From positions 47,517,155-47,581,154 of the forward strand of contig CM066994.1 in NCBI GenBank assembly GCA_033977485.1: DNA of 64,000 nt, read 5' to 3'. How positions within the stretch are numbered: position 1 is the stretch's first letter; each line of letters starts with the position of its first letter. Made by a program: the position numbers and the translations under genes. Shown piece after piece: positions 35,928 to 47,361 of the stretch. Below the pieces are notes generated by a model. That model made no database searches and was not told the DNA's origin. It saw only the letters and a list, made by a program, of their open reading frames with translations. Origin of the DNA: Hydrangea macrophylla (Eukaryota; Streptophyta; Magnoliopsida; Cornales; Hydrangeaceae).

Positions 35928-36908
35928 ATGGCTCAACAACAACCTCCACCGCTTATGGAGTACTTTACTTCCACTACTTCCCCCTCATGTATCGAGTTAC
36001 CAGTAGTAACAGCTATACAAATGGAAATTAAACCTTCCACAATTTTACTATTACCAACTTTTCACAGTCGTCTTGATAAAGATCCTTATCAAAATTTAGA
36101 AAAGTTTCAAGTAATCTGCACAACTCTTAGGTTGCAGAACTTTACGAAGGAACACCTAAAACTCCAACTTTTCCCATTCTCCCTGAAGGATAAAGCTAAA
36201 TATTGGCTCTACTCTTTGGAAGCCAATTCTATCACGACGTGGGATGGGTTGCAAAAAGCTTTCTTACATAAATATTTTCCTATCGTTAAGACTACTAAGA
36301 TAAGGAAAACTATAAGAAATTTTGAAGCTAATGAAGGTGAAACTTTCTATGGTAACTAGGAAAGGTTTAAAGATTTACTCTGTTCATGCCCATACCATCA
36401 AATACCCAAGTGGAAACTAGCACAAACCTTTTATGAAGGTCTTACCCTTCAATTGAGAAATGCAATCGATGTTATTTGCGCAGGCACATTTCTAAAAAAT
36501 GTCGATGTTGCTTGGGGAATCTTTGAAACTCTAAGTAAAAACTCCATACATCATGTTACCTTAGTTAGGAAAGATACAACTCCATCTAGTGGAACTAAAA
36601 GAGGAACATCGCTAGAAGTTAATCATTCAATGGATGTATCGGATAAGGTGGATGAGTTATCTAGGAAGCTAGACTATTTAATGATGATGAACCAAGCCAC
36701 CACTCAGTCTTATGCAGAGGCATGTGCATTATGCTCTGATCCTAGTCACAACGTGTTCTCTTGTCATTTGGCTTCTCAATTTCTAGATTTTGTTTCAGAA
36801 CAAGCGAATTCTGTACAACAATATCTGAAACGAGTTTATACTAATAATAATAATAATCAATATTCTTATAGTTATAGTCAGGCATGGAAAAGACCGTTTC
36901 TATCATAG
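35928..36908 (+). pseudogene. G4 gag
   Basis: Frame from ATG 35928 (MAQQQPPPLMEYF). An upstream ATG at 35824 may mark the older start. The core has LQLFPFSLKDKAKYWLYSLE (about 36160-36220). A TAG at 36357 replaces the conserved Trp of WERFK, as in G3. The knuckle is CALCSDPSHNVFSC (about 36723-36765), CX2CX4HX4C. An Asn-rich linker ends at a stop at 36906. Confidence 0.8.
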
Positions 36909-38350
36909 AAGAACCAAAATATTGAAAACCCATTGGCTCCACTACTCAGGTCGAACTATCAGCCTAATTATCGGAATTCAAACTTTCAACCTAACAATTA
37001 GAATTAGTTCCAACAGCAGCCTCAATCTTTTAATCTGAAACTGCCTAGGGAATAATTTAACAAAGGGTGTTGGTATGACTCCAAAAATTAGTCCTAGGCC
37101 CAGTCCCATTCACAGTTAGTACATTCCCATAATCAATCTATAGCAAAACTTGAGTACCAAATGGGATAGTTAGCTAATTCGTTAAACCGTAGGGATGAAG
37201 GAAAACTTCCTAGTCAGACAGTTAGTAACCCTAAGGGACAATACAAATTTTGAACTAGTAGTGAACAAGTTCAGCGGTATCCACACGGACTATCGCCAAA
37301 AATAAAGAAATTAGGGATGATCATACTGAAGTGAGAGAGCTACCGAGGGGAGTTCAAAACAAAGACAATGATAAGAGTAAGGCAACAGTAAATAGTGATA
37401 ATATAAATGAAGTTAGAAAATCTAGTACTCTGCTGAAAAACCATACGAGCCCAAAGCACCTTTTTCAGAATGTCTAGATTCCACATTGCCATTTTCAAAG
37501 AAAACTAAAATGGAAGATATCTTTGAGGTGATTAAATAAGTTAAAATCAATTTACCCCTACTAGATGCCATTAAATAAATCCCAGTCTACGCTAAGTTTC
37601 TTAAAGATCTTTGCACACGTAAGCGAAAAGTATGGAAGCACCTAACGAAAAAGGTCTTTTTAATAGAAAAAATGAGTTCCATTTTTCAGAATACACCAAC
37701 CAAGTTTAAAGATCCAGGAACTCTCATGATCTCTTGTATTATTAGAGACATAGTGGTCCACAAAGCCCTTTTAGACTTAGGAGCAAGTTTTAATTTGCTT
37801 ATGTATTCGGTGTACTCCAAGCTAGGTTTAGGCGATTTGAAACCTACTACAGTTACTCTTCAATTGGCAGATCATTCAGTCAAGGTCCCCTGAGATATTA
37901 TCAAAGATGTCCTCATGAAGGTTGATCAGTGCTATTACCCAGTCAATTTTTATTCTGTTAGAAACTAAACCCGTATTTGATTCAGGAAGATATGTCCCGG
38001 TCATCGTAGGTCATCCATTTCTAGCCACAACTAACTCAATTATAAATTGTCGAGATGGCATAATGGATATCTCGTTCGGTAATATGATCGTCAGACTAAA
38101 TGTGTGTAACACATCCAACCAACCTTCATTTAATGACGATGATGATGCAGATTGCTTTCTAGTTAAACCACTAGAAGAGCTAATTCTTGAAGCTGCCTTT
38201 AATATCTTAACAAAATATCCACTAGAGGCCCTTCTAAATTATTTTAATTTTGAGGACTTTGATATCTAACATTCTATTGGAGAGCTGATAGCGTTCCTCG
38301 AATCTAATCAGAATGCAAGTTCTCTTCCGTGGAAACCTCAAATTGAATCA
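36909..38350 (+). pseudogene. G4 gag-protease linker and protease
   Basis: The linker is heavily decayed (stops near 36907, 37000, 37050 and others). The protease motif is ALLDLGASFNLLMYSVY (about 37765-37815), followed by QLADHSVKVP and a stop near 37892, then a shift and VIVGHPFLATTNSIINC (about 38002-38050), where the usual LGRPF is VGHPF. Both the protease and flap motifs show substitutions, so it is non-functional. Confidence 0.78.
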
Positions 38351-38755
38351 TTGCCCCCTTTGATGATTTTTCCTGCTCTTCCCTTTGTTGAGTGCCCACC
38401 AACCTTGGAGTTGAAATCACTCCTAGAGTCCATCAAATATACCTTCCTAGGTGCTAATAAGACTTTACCTGTGATCATCGCATCGAATTTATCCTCTCTC
38501 AACAAGAGGACCAACACAAGATGGACAATGGCAGACCTCAAGGGAATAGACCCCTCTATTTATATGCTTATAATTCATTTACAAAATGATACCAAACTAT
38601 CCAGAGAGATGCAATGAAGGCTTAACCCAAACATGAAGGAAGTGGTTATGAAAGAAGTCGTTAAATTGTTAGAAGCTGGTATCATTTACCCAATTTCTGA
38701 TAGTAAATGGGTAAGTCCTACCATGTTATTCCGAAAATGTCGAGGATAACAGTAG
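38351..38755 (+). pseudogene. G4 reverse transcriptase, N-terminal part
   Basis: The segment covers PTLELKSLLESIKYTFLGANKTLPV, MADLKGIDPSIY and, in another frame, LNPNMKEVV...LLEAGIIYPISDSKWVSP. It is cut at 38755 by the solo LTR 38756-41312 and resumes at 41318 after the AGTAG duplication. Confidence 0.8.
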
Positions 38756-39807
38756 TGTAATACCCTGTATTTTATTTTCTTAAATATTGCATTTCATTTC
38801 CATGAGTATTTGTTTTAATTTCTTTTTGATATATATATCTGGGGTCAAACTGTAATTTCCATAAATACAGAAAAATGTTTTCTATGGTTTCAAAATCAAT
38901 ATCTATATTTTTGTATAAACCGGGAATTAAATTCCTACACTAACAGGATTTCTGTATTTTTATTTGAACCGTAAAATACCAGTTTTGATTTAAACCTGCG
39001 TGTATATCGTGTTTTAGGTGTGGGAGCACGTGAGCTCAACCACACCATATGACTTCTAGTCATTGCTTGGAGCCCAATTTTGGGCTATCTATATAATCAC
39101 TATATCAGTCTCTCTATTCTCACAGTTTATGAACAAGCTCTCTCTCTCTCCCTCAATTCAACTCTAATATCTCTCCCAATTTCTCTCAATCACTCTCTTG
39201 CTCTCTCAAGATCACACACACATACAGATTATATAATATATAAACACAAACACATAGATAGTCATATTTATATATCACATTCAAAAGAGGAAGACGGGAA
39301 GAAATTTCTAACAACGGAATTCTCGGCGGAAATTCTCGGTCTCAAATTGTAGTCCTTTATCACCTCTGTGAGTAATTTAAACTCACTCACAAAGTTTATG
39401 TATGTATAATTCAGTGTATATGTGTGTGTATATGTGTATATTTATGTGATACACCATGGGAGCTTAAACATGGAGTTTTGTAAAAGTTAACCAAAATCAA
39501 TTCTGTTAATTGGGAATGAAAGATCTTAGTCCCAATAAGCTGTGGTTCGAATCCTACGCAATAATTCGTGCGTATCGCGACGTACCGTTGATTTAAAGTT
39601 TTAACACCCTTACTTTAATCGCAAATATCTAGAGGCACAATCTGTATTAGTTAAAATTGATCGTGTATTCTTAATCTACGCGGAAAACTGAAGAGATCCA
39701 TATATTACATGCACTGTTTAGAACAGAATCTGAAAATGGGTAAAAATACAGTTTGAAATTGAAAACAGGGGAAAAAAACGAGGAAGATGATGAAACTGCA
39801 AGAACTC

Positions 39808-39896
39808 GCGCGCGCGACCCGCTCGCGCGAAGATCGCTCGCGCGGCCCGCTCGCGCGAACCATTCCCCCCTTCGCGCGCGTGACTCGCTCGCGCGA
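39808..39896. promoter_or_regulatory. Three GCTCGCGCGA decamer pairs at 13-bp spacing
   Basis: Units start at 39808/39821, 39836/39849 and 39874/39887, each pair 13 bp apart; the first members are less perfect. The same decamer, as its complement TCGCGCGAGC, occurs in pairs at the same 13-bp spacing in the G1 and G3 LTRs. The patch is strongly GC-rich in an AT-rich setting. Confidence 0.55.
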
Positions 39897-40189
39897 CCTG
39901 GCTTTAGCAATTTCTGTATTTCTTTATAAGGGACTATTTGGAAAAGGTTTTGAAAGTTTTTAAAGAACAGTTTGACAAATATACTGTTTTAAAGGCTCAC
40001 TGTTAGAAATTAGACTTGTAAGAATGATTTAGGCCGAGATCTATGTTGAACGAATATCCAACTTTGAGATTAATGACTGTTACTACAAATTGTGAACATT
40101 GACATACATATTAGGGTCGAGGTCGTGTCAACATGCATGTGTGTGAGAAAAATGTGAAAAGAGTAAAGAGTGGCGGTCTGGTGTGTGAC

Positions 40190-40700
40190 CTCAATATCGA
40201 TCGGATATTATTCCTGGTATTGGAGGCGACAGTGTTGTGTACGGCTTAGATATCGATCGGATATTATTCCTGGTATCTAGGGCGCTTGTTTCGGATATCG
40301 ATCGGATATTATTCCTGGTATCCGAAATGATGGTATTGAGTTACGAATTAGATATTGATCGGATAGTATTCCTGGTATCTAAGGCGCGCGTTTCGGATAT
40401 TGATCGGATAGTATTCCTGATATCCGAAGCGATGGTGATAGTGTTGTGTACGACTTAGATATTGATTGGATAGCGTTCCTGGTATCTAAGGCGCGCGTTT
40501 CGGATATTGATCGGATAGTATTCCTGATATCCGGAGCGATGGTTGGTTGTGATCGGCCTAGATATCGATCGGATAGTATTCCTGGTATCTGAGGCAGTAG
40601 TGTGGTGTGTGACTTCAATACCGATCGGATAGTATTCCTGGTATTGGAGGCGATAGTGTAGCGTGTGAATTGGATGACTGAGTAGTTATTACTCCTGGTA
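40190..40700. repeat. Minisatellite with GATCGGATAnTATTCCTGGTAT unit
   Basis: At least ten imperfect units built on GATCGGATA, TATTCCTGG and TATC occur, with the spacers between them varying. Several units contain GATATC...GATATC inverted halves. The array lies just upstream of the conserved ACTCACCAGC box of the LTR. Confidence 0.8.
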
Positions 40701-41312
40701 TCTGAGATGATGTGTTGGTTGAATTGGGTTATTTTAAAGAAAAGAATTGGCAAGATAAGATATTACACCATTCATGTACAATTACGTATTTATTTCTTAC
40801 TATATTCTCCCGTGATTTATGTTGAAATTGGAACCTTGAATATATTACTGTTAATGTTAATTTGTACCTTTGTTCTATATGCTTATATATATACATTGCG
40901 AGCACTTGTTTATTTTACTCACCAGCTTTCATAAGCTGACGGCGTCGATGCGTCCTGGACTCTATGTCCAGATTTTCCAGGTCAGGAGCAGCCAGAATTC
41001 GTTGACTATGCTAGTTAGATGACCAGAGGTGTTCCAGAAGAGCTGTTTCATATTCCTTATGTCTTTCCTTTCAGAGTTGTAATAAACCTTGTTAGAATTT
41101 GAATAAGGGCGTTTTGTGCCTAAAACCTCGACCTATATAATAGTTTAGTAAGTTTTAATTTTCGGAGCTTATGTTCATTAGTATCCTTTCTTTTAGAAAT
41201 GTTGTTAAGTTATTTATTGCAGGGACAATTGGTCATACTCACTTGTCACCACCTACGAGTCCATAAAGGAAATTAAATTCTTTCCTGTATTATCCTACGT
41301 CGGGGCGTGACA

Positions 41313-42464
41313 AGTAGTCCCCAATGCGTCTGGGAAATTAGTCTATATGCGCCAAACTATGGGTTGGCGGTTATGCATAAACTATAAGAAATTTAATACG
41401 ATGACTCGTAAAGATCACTTTCCTCTTCCATTCATTGACTAGATTCTAGAACGTCTAGCCGAACAGAGTTATTACTATTTCTTAGATGGTTATTCTGACT
41501 ACAACCATGTTCCAGTTTATCCTGACAATCAGAAAAAGACAATATTTACATGTCCATTCGATACGTTTGCTTACAGACGCACGCTTTTTGTCTTGTGCAA
41601 TACACTCGTGACTTTTTAATGGTGCGTGATGTCTATTTTCTTCAATATGATAGAAAAGTTCCTAGAAGTCTTCATGGATGACTTCTCTATATTTTGTCAT
41701 ACCTTCGAGGAGTGTCTCCAAAACCTCACCAAAGTTCTTACCCGATGTGAGGAGATAAATTTAGTTTTAAGTTGGGAGAAGAGTTAATTTATGGTCCAAG
41801 AGGGCATTATTTTGGGTCACATAGTTTTGAAAAAATGAATAAAGGTTGATAAAGCCAAGATATTCCTTATAGAAAAACACCCACCACCATCCTCGGTGAG
41901 ACAAATCCGATTATTTCTTGGTCACGCCGATTTTTATTGTCGGTTTATAAAGGATTTTAGCAAAGTATCACGTCCCTTGTGCAGTTTGCTTGCCAAGGAT
42001 GCATCCATTGTTTTTTATGTCGAGTGTTTGAATGCCTTTAAAACAATCTGAACACTTCTTTCAACTACACCGGTAATTCAATCCCCGAATTGGTCTTTAC
42101 CTTTTGAGCTAATGTGTAACACTTTAGATTATGTGGTAGGGGCTATCCTCAGCCAAAAAGTGAATAAAGTTCCTCATGTAATTTACTACGCAAGTAAAAC
42201 TCTTTCTAATGCACAATTAAATTACACGACAATTGATTGCAATAGTTTTTGTGTTAGATAAGTTTTGGTCTTACTTACTAGGTTCCAAGGTAATTGTGTA
42301 CACTAACCACTCAGCACTTCAATACCTATTATCCAAGAAAGATACGAAACCTAGGCTTATTCAGTGGATTCTTCTTCTACAAGAATTTGACTACGAGATT
42401 AAAGATAAAGAGGGATCTAAGAAAGTAGTAGCCGATTACTTATAACGTATTTTAGTAGAGTCTG
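41313..42464 (+). pseudogene. G4 reverse transcriptase (rest) and RNase H; integrase absent
   Basis: Continues with an NYKKFN version of the usual DYRKLN, then YYYFLDGYSDYNHV and FMDDFSIF (about 41674-41700), so the catalytic FMDD is intact here. RNase H retains FELMCN, NYTTID and [16 protein letters not shown]. Multiple stops and shifts are present. Coding similarity ends at VADYL and a stop (42443) with no integrase. The LTR at 42465 follows 20 bases later, with no polypurine tract, so the integrase and 3' non-coding region were deleted or replaced. Confidence 0.82.
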
Positions 42465-43351
42465 TGATCGGCGACGCATAGTTCTCGTTTATAGTCCTGA
42501 AGTTACGCTTTATTATCCATTTCATTTAGTTATTAGTTGTCTATAAATAAGCATTCTATATTTTGTAGGTTTTGGAGCTTTAACTTGAAAATGCACAAAA
42601 ATCCAATGATTAGTGGCCTTGGAAGTCATTCTGGGCTCAACAGTTGATGGTGAAAGCTAAATATAGTAGCAGCCTCGAAAAATCTCATTTTTGACCATAA
42701 AGACTTTGGATTTAAGAAATTTCTCCAAAGATATAAAATGTAGATCTTTGAGTTATGGATGCATGTTCACAAATGGAGAGTCAATCCGACGTCCGAGTCA
42801 AAAGTTATCGCAATTCTACGATCGGTGCGCAAAGCTGAAAAAATCTGGAAAAAGCTGAGAAAAGGCATCTCGCTGGAGCGGCCCACACGCGCAATTTTGG
42901 GGATCGCGCATAAGCGACCCGTACAAAAAATTCATAGATGCATATTTTGATGTCCTGAAGATCCCTGTGGTTACGGAATTGGCTGAATACGTCTAGAAAC
43001 GTAAATAAAGCAGTTTTAGTGCGATTATGTTTAGGAAAGCTTCCAAAACTTGCTCTAAATCTATATATATCATGTTTTAAGTAAAATGGAGGGTTACACA
43101 ACTTTATACACATCCATATACAACAACAATTTCAGCCATTGAAGATAGGAAAGCAAGAAGAAGGAGAAGAAGACCAAGGCTTTCCATGGCCTCCTCCATC
43201 AACCTCTTGCCAATCTTCGATTCTATGGCCGCTTAAACCAAGGTCTAAGGTTTCAATGAAACTCTAGCCAAGTAATAAAGTGTTATTTATGTTTTTTCTT
43301 TTAGTTTTATTATGTATGGATGATGATTACATGTTTCAAGGATTTTGAATA
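42465..43351 (+). mobile_element. G3/G4-type LTR fragment
   Basis: Starts TGATCGGCGACGCATAG and follows the G3 LTR through the TTTTGGAGCTTTAACTTG block, a GC-rich motif (about 42870-42920), the TATA region (CTATATATATC near 43061) and the GATGATTACATG block. Similarity stops near 43351, so the last third is missing. It may be the G4 3' LTR or a separate insertion. Confidence 0.75.
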
Positions 43352-44504
43352 ATAAAATTGTACTTCTATAAAAGTGTCTCAATTGTGTGTATGTGCATGA
43401 TATATAGGAGATTGGCATGGCTAGGTGTCAATTGCATGAGTTCATGCAAATGCATATGACCAATATGTGGACAAATGTCATGGGAGGAGATGACAAGTGT
43501 AAGGAGTTCCCACATGGGGATGCCATGTGGCCGGCCAGGTGGGGCCTACCTTGGGTTTCATGCCACTTTCTCAATTTACGTGCATAAGTTCCTCGATATA
43601 CGTGTCAGTCTCGATTTATGTGTAATCGGGTATTATTTCTAATGTCCGGGTACAGGTATGGAACTAGTTTAAGTCTTATTATGATCGAGCCGGTGCAGTG
43701 CTTACAGTCTAATTACTAACACTATGACACGTTAATATCGTCACGTAATTAAAATAATATAAAGTTAGACAGTCAAATGCCAAAAATTCGGAAACTAATA
43801 TTATTAAAGATAGAAAATTACAGGTATTACATGAGCTTTAGATGATGAATATATGTATGTATATGTTGAGAAAACTTGATCCTTGAGCAAGAGAACTTCT
43901 ATTCCCTTCTCTTCTACTTGATCATGTAGATGATCAACTTCTAGACTTCTTCTCTAGATTTCTTCTCATTTAATCAACACAAGATGTGTTGGTGTATGTA
44001 GGAATCAAATGTGTGTATGAATTGAAGCATGCAAGTGTGTACAAGAGGTAAAAGGTTGAGTAAGAAGGTGTTAAGCATGGTAGGTTTCTCTCTAAACTGC
44101 TCTCTGAATTGTCTCTCTCTAACTGTTATAAGAAAATCCATACAAAATGAAGATGCATTGAAGCTATTTATTGGCAAACATAAGGGTCACTCGAGCGCTT
44201 CAGCAAAGTTTGAGTACTCGAAGCTCGAGCGCTCCAAATACATCGAGCACTCAGGTTTGGCTTTTATCCAAAGCATCCCAAAGGCCAAACATATAGCACC
44301 CGCTCCCGCGGTTTATATTAATTATTGCTTTAGCATGCATAATCATGAGTTAATGATAATTATAGTGTTATGTGATACATATTGGAAGTGGGTTTAACCC
44401 ACTAAGTTGTTTTTGGGTGTCCAATTAGGAACCCAAATTTGGCCAGTGTGGCAGTCCCAAGTTGGGATATGTGTTGATGGGTCCCAGTTGAGATGGGAGT
44501 AATA
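43352..44504. other. Unassigned DNA between LTR fragments
   Basis: I see no gene. A cluster of CTCGAGCGCTTC/CTCGAGCGCTCC-like units at about 44190-44260 resembles the CG-centred motifs of other LTRs, so the tract may include a decayed LTR. Short AT-rich and CT-rich tracts make up the rest. Confidence 0.5.
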
Positions 44505-44747
44505 TGTGGAACACCCTATGTGCCTAAATGTTTATTAAGGCTTAAATGATTTATTATTTTTATTGTTAATAATTTTCTGTTATTAGGTAGTGACCACTTT
44601 TGGGGTCAATTAGGGGTACCTTTGTGAGCACGAATTGAACACGTTTTATAATTAGTAAGCTAATTAGCAACTTCATATAATTATATGGGACCACTTATGG
44701 GACCCATGCGAGACATAGACAAATACCCATTTAGGTTTGGGATAGTT

Positions 44748-47361
44748 TGTAATAACCTGCATTTTCATGCATTATTATATTTAAAATTTTCATTATCATT
44801 TGCATTATCATATTTAAAATTTAATATATATTGTCTGTTTATATGTTAATTCTTATGTGAAAAGTTTAATTCTTGACTAATTTCATAATTGAAATTTCTT
44901 TTGGGGTCAAAATGCAATTTTCATAAAAACTTGCAATACCTGTGTTAAATTTCAAAACTGTATTTCAAGACGGTGGAATTATTTCTTTTAAACTCAAACT
45001 GTATTTTTATAAAATCAGAAAACTATTTCTAACGTTAAAATGAATTCTCTGTATTTTTGTGATAAACACCGTATCACGAAAATACCAGTGTAAGTTTAAA
45101 ACTGTCCGCGCAGTGTTAAACTTCCACAGAATTTTGGAAGTAAATGATTGAACAAATATATTTATACCCAAATTATTATGCTGATGTTTTTCCTTAGGTC
45201 TTGTTTGGCAAATGTTGTTGTATGTGTATTGTCCTTATGCCATAAGCTAGATTACCCAAACACACATTGACCCACCTCATCTCCACCTACCTCTTACTTT
45301 CAGTAGTGGAGAATAAAGGGCAGTGCATACACCTCATTGCTGCACATTCATGGTATTATATGGGGGTTAATGGAGATTGAGTGGGAAGTTAGGCCAATGT
45401 TTTCTTGGTAGGAATTTGGTTATTTATACACCCAACCACACTACACTTTCTGCACATTCATCACAGCATAATTCAGTATACACAGAGAGTTTAGAGAGTG
45501 CAGAGAAGTTCTTCAATTTCGTAGAGAGAGAGAAGAGCTCAATCCTCCATAGCCAAAGCTTGGATTTTGGGAATTTCGTAATTATATTTCTTTCTCAACA
45601 ATTTCTTCAAATCTATATCACAGTGAGTATTACTAACTCACTCCAAATGTAACTCATTCCTTATTTACTGATTTAGGTAGTTAATTTTAACAGTAGCAGA
45701 ATTTTGTTTTCAGATTTTTGTTAGGAAAACGAATGAAATTTAAGGTTCTGCCCGCGTTGTCCCAAGTAAAACTCGATTCTGCACACTTTTCGTCTAATGC
45801 AATTTTCTCAGATTTTGCACCGTTTGGGCAGAAAATGAGGATTACAGTAGCAGAAAAAGTATATTAGAAATTCAATCTAATATTTTCTCTTTTAATTTTA
45901 ACAGTAGCAGAATTTTGTTTTCAGATTTTTGTTAGGAAAACGAATGAAATTTAAGGTTCTGCCCGCGTTGTCCCAAGCAAAACTCGATCCTGCACACTTT
46001 TCGTCAAATGCAATTTTCTCAGATTCTGCACCGTTTGGACAGAAAACGAGGATTTCAGTAGCAGTTTTTAGAATGCTATTAGTTATGTTTAAAATGATTA
46101 AGGCAATGAATTACGAATTTTCAATCCCCGTACGCGTATTATTTCTTTAATTCTGTGAATTCCTTTATGTTTAAAGTTTGATGACATTCATGTGGAGTCA
46201 GTTGTATATGCATGGTGAGTGTTGGTAGTGTGTAAAAGAGTAATGATAGTGTGGAAAAGAGTAATGATTGTGTGGAAAGAGTATGAGTTTGAGTTGTGGT
46301 TGTGGTTGTGGTTGTGGTTGTAATTGTGGCTGTGGTAATGGTTGTGGTTGTGGATGTGATTGTGGTTGGAGTTGAAAAAGAGGATGAGGGTGTCTTTGAA
46401 ATGCGAAGGTGGCAAAAAAATGGACACTCCCTGACGCCCATGGAAGCGTTAAAGTGTGTGAAGCCGAACTTGGACACTCACTGGCACCCATGGAAGTGCT
46501 AAAGTGTGGCCTATAGACACTCCCTGAATGACTCGAGTCTGGATACCTGTGTGGGGGTTGCCCCGGTATTTGCATGGCGGTTAGGGTATTCAAAGTGTGA
46601 GGCATTGGACACTCCCTGGTACCCCGGACCAAAGTGTGAGGCAAACTGGACACTCCCTGGCGCCCCGTTGCTAAAGTGTGGCTATCTTAGTATTTCAAAG
46701 ATACCAGGAGTAGGATAGAGGGTTGTTGGGTGTTGTCGAGAGAAAAGAGTCGGATAGATGAGATGGTGCATTGTTCTCATACACGGTCACATATGTGTGA
46801 AATTATCTTTTAAATAATGTTGTGGTTGTTTTCTAAAACGAGTTTTTTTATCATAAATATAAACTTGTGGTATTTAAATGGAAATGGGAAAAAGGTAAAT
46901 GAGTATGTTTTACATTCAGAGTTATGTTTTTAATACTCACCAGCTTCTTGAAGCTGACGGCGTTGATGCGTCCTGGACATTCGTGTTCAGGCTTTGCAGG
47001 TTATAATCAGGATGAACCATATGACTATGCTAATTGAGATCAACTGCTGAGAAGAGAATTTACTTTTATATGCTTTATGTTTATGTGCTTTAAGATATGA
47101 TTTGGTTTTGTAATAAGGATGACTGTAATAGACTTTAAGTTATTGTTTTATTTTAAGGCGGTCTGTGCCTTAGTTAACCCCGTACCATAAGTTGTAATAA
47201 GTTAGAAAAAATTTTATGAGCCCTGTTTGCCCTACTCTGATTAATAGTTTTATGTTGTTAGAAGTTTTTGGGACGGAATCGATCCTTCAAACTGTCGCGA
47301 CCTACGGGTCCATAAAGGAAATTAAACGCTTTCCATATTTATGCTACGTCGGGGCGTGACA
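44748..47361 (+). mobile_element. Solo LTR with perfect target duplication TAGTT
   Basis: Begins TGTAATAACCTGCATTTTC and ends TACGTCGGGGCGTGACA, 2,614 bp, flanked by TAGTT at 44743-44747 and 47362-47366. It is the same LTR class as 38756-41312: it shares the AACTCACTC boxes (about 45630), the box ACTCACCAGCTTCTTGAAGC (about 46938) and the tail CATAAAGGAAATTAAA. The middle is different, with a direct duplication (about 45689-45850 and 45899-46060), a GTTGTG-rich stretch (46294-46370) and its own minisatellite (46420-46690). Confidence 0.9.
46420..46690. repeat. Minisatellite with GGACACTCCCTGGCGCCC unit
   Basis: Imperfect units built on GGACACTCCCTG, a CC-rich stretch and AAAGTGTG recur about every 35-60 bp, six or so copies. 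The array occupies the same position relative to the ACTCACCAGC box as the unrelated array at 40190-40700. Confidence 0.7.

Larger units (their letters stand above)
38756..41312 (+). mobile_element. Solo LTR with perfect 5-bp target duplication
   Basis: The element begins TGTAATACCCTGTATTTTA and ends TACGTCGGGGCGTGACA, 2,557 bp. It is flanked by AGTAG at 38751-38755 and 41313-41317. Inside are a TATA-like tract near 39089, CACTCAC boxes near 39345-39390, three pairs of GCTCGCGCGA decamers (39808-39896), a tandem array (about 40190-40700), and a box beginning ACTCACCAGCTTTCATAAGC (about 40917) shared with family X and the LTR at 44748. There is no internal coding region. It formed by LTR-LTR recombination of a Ty3-type element, probably chromovirus-like; that label is tentative. 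Confidence 0.9.

Noticed and set aside
40190..40700. Possible CRISPR or protein-coding repeat (frames of LDIDRILFLVS type)
   Set aside because: The array is a minisatellite inside a solo LTR with defined ends; the repeated peptide is a by-product of the DNA unit.
46188..46718. Overlapping low-complexity frames on both strands
   Set aside because: They are translations of GTTGTG repeats and a minisatellite within the solo LTR 44748-47361.
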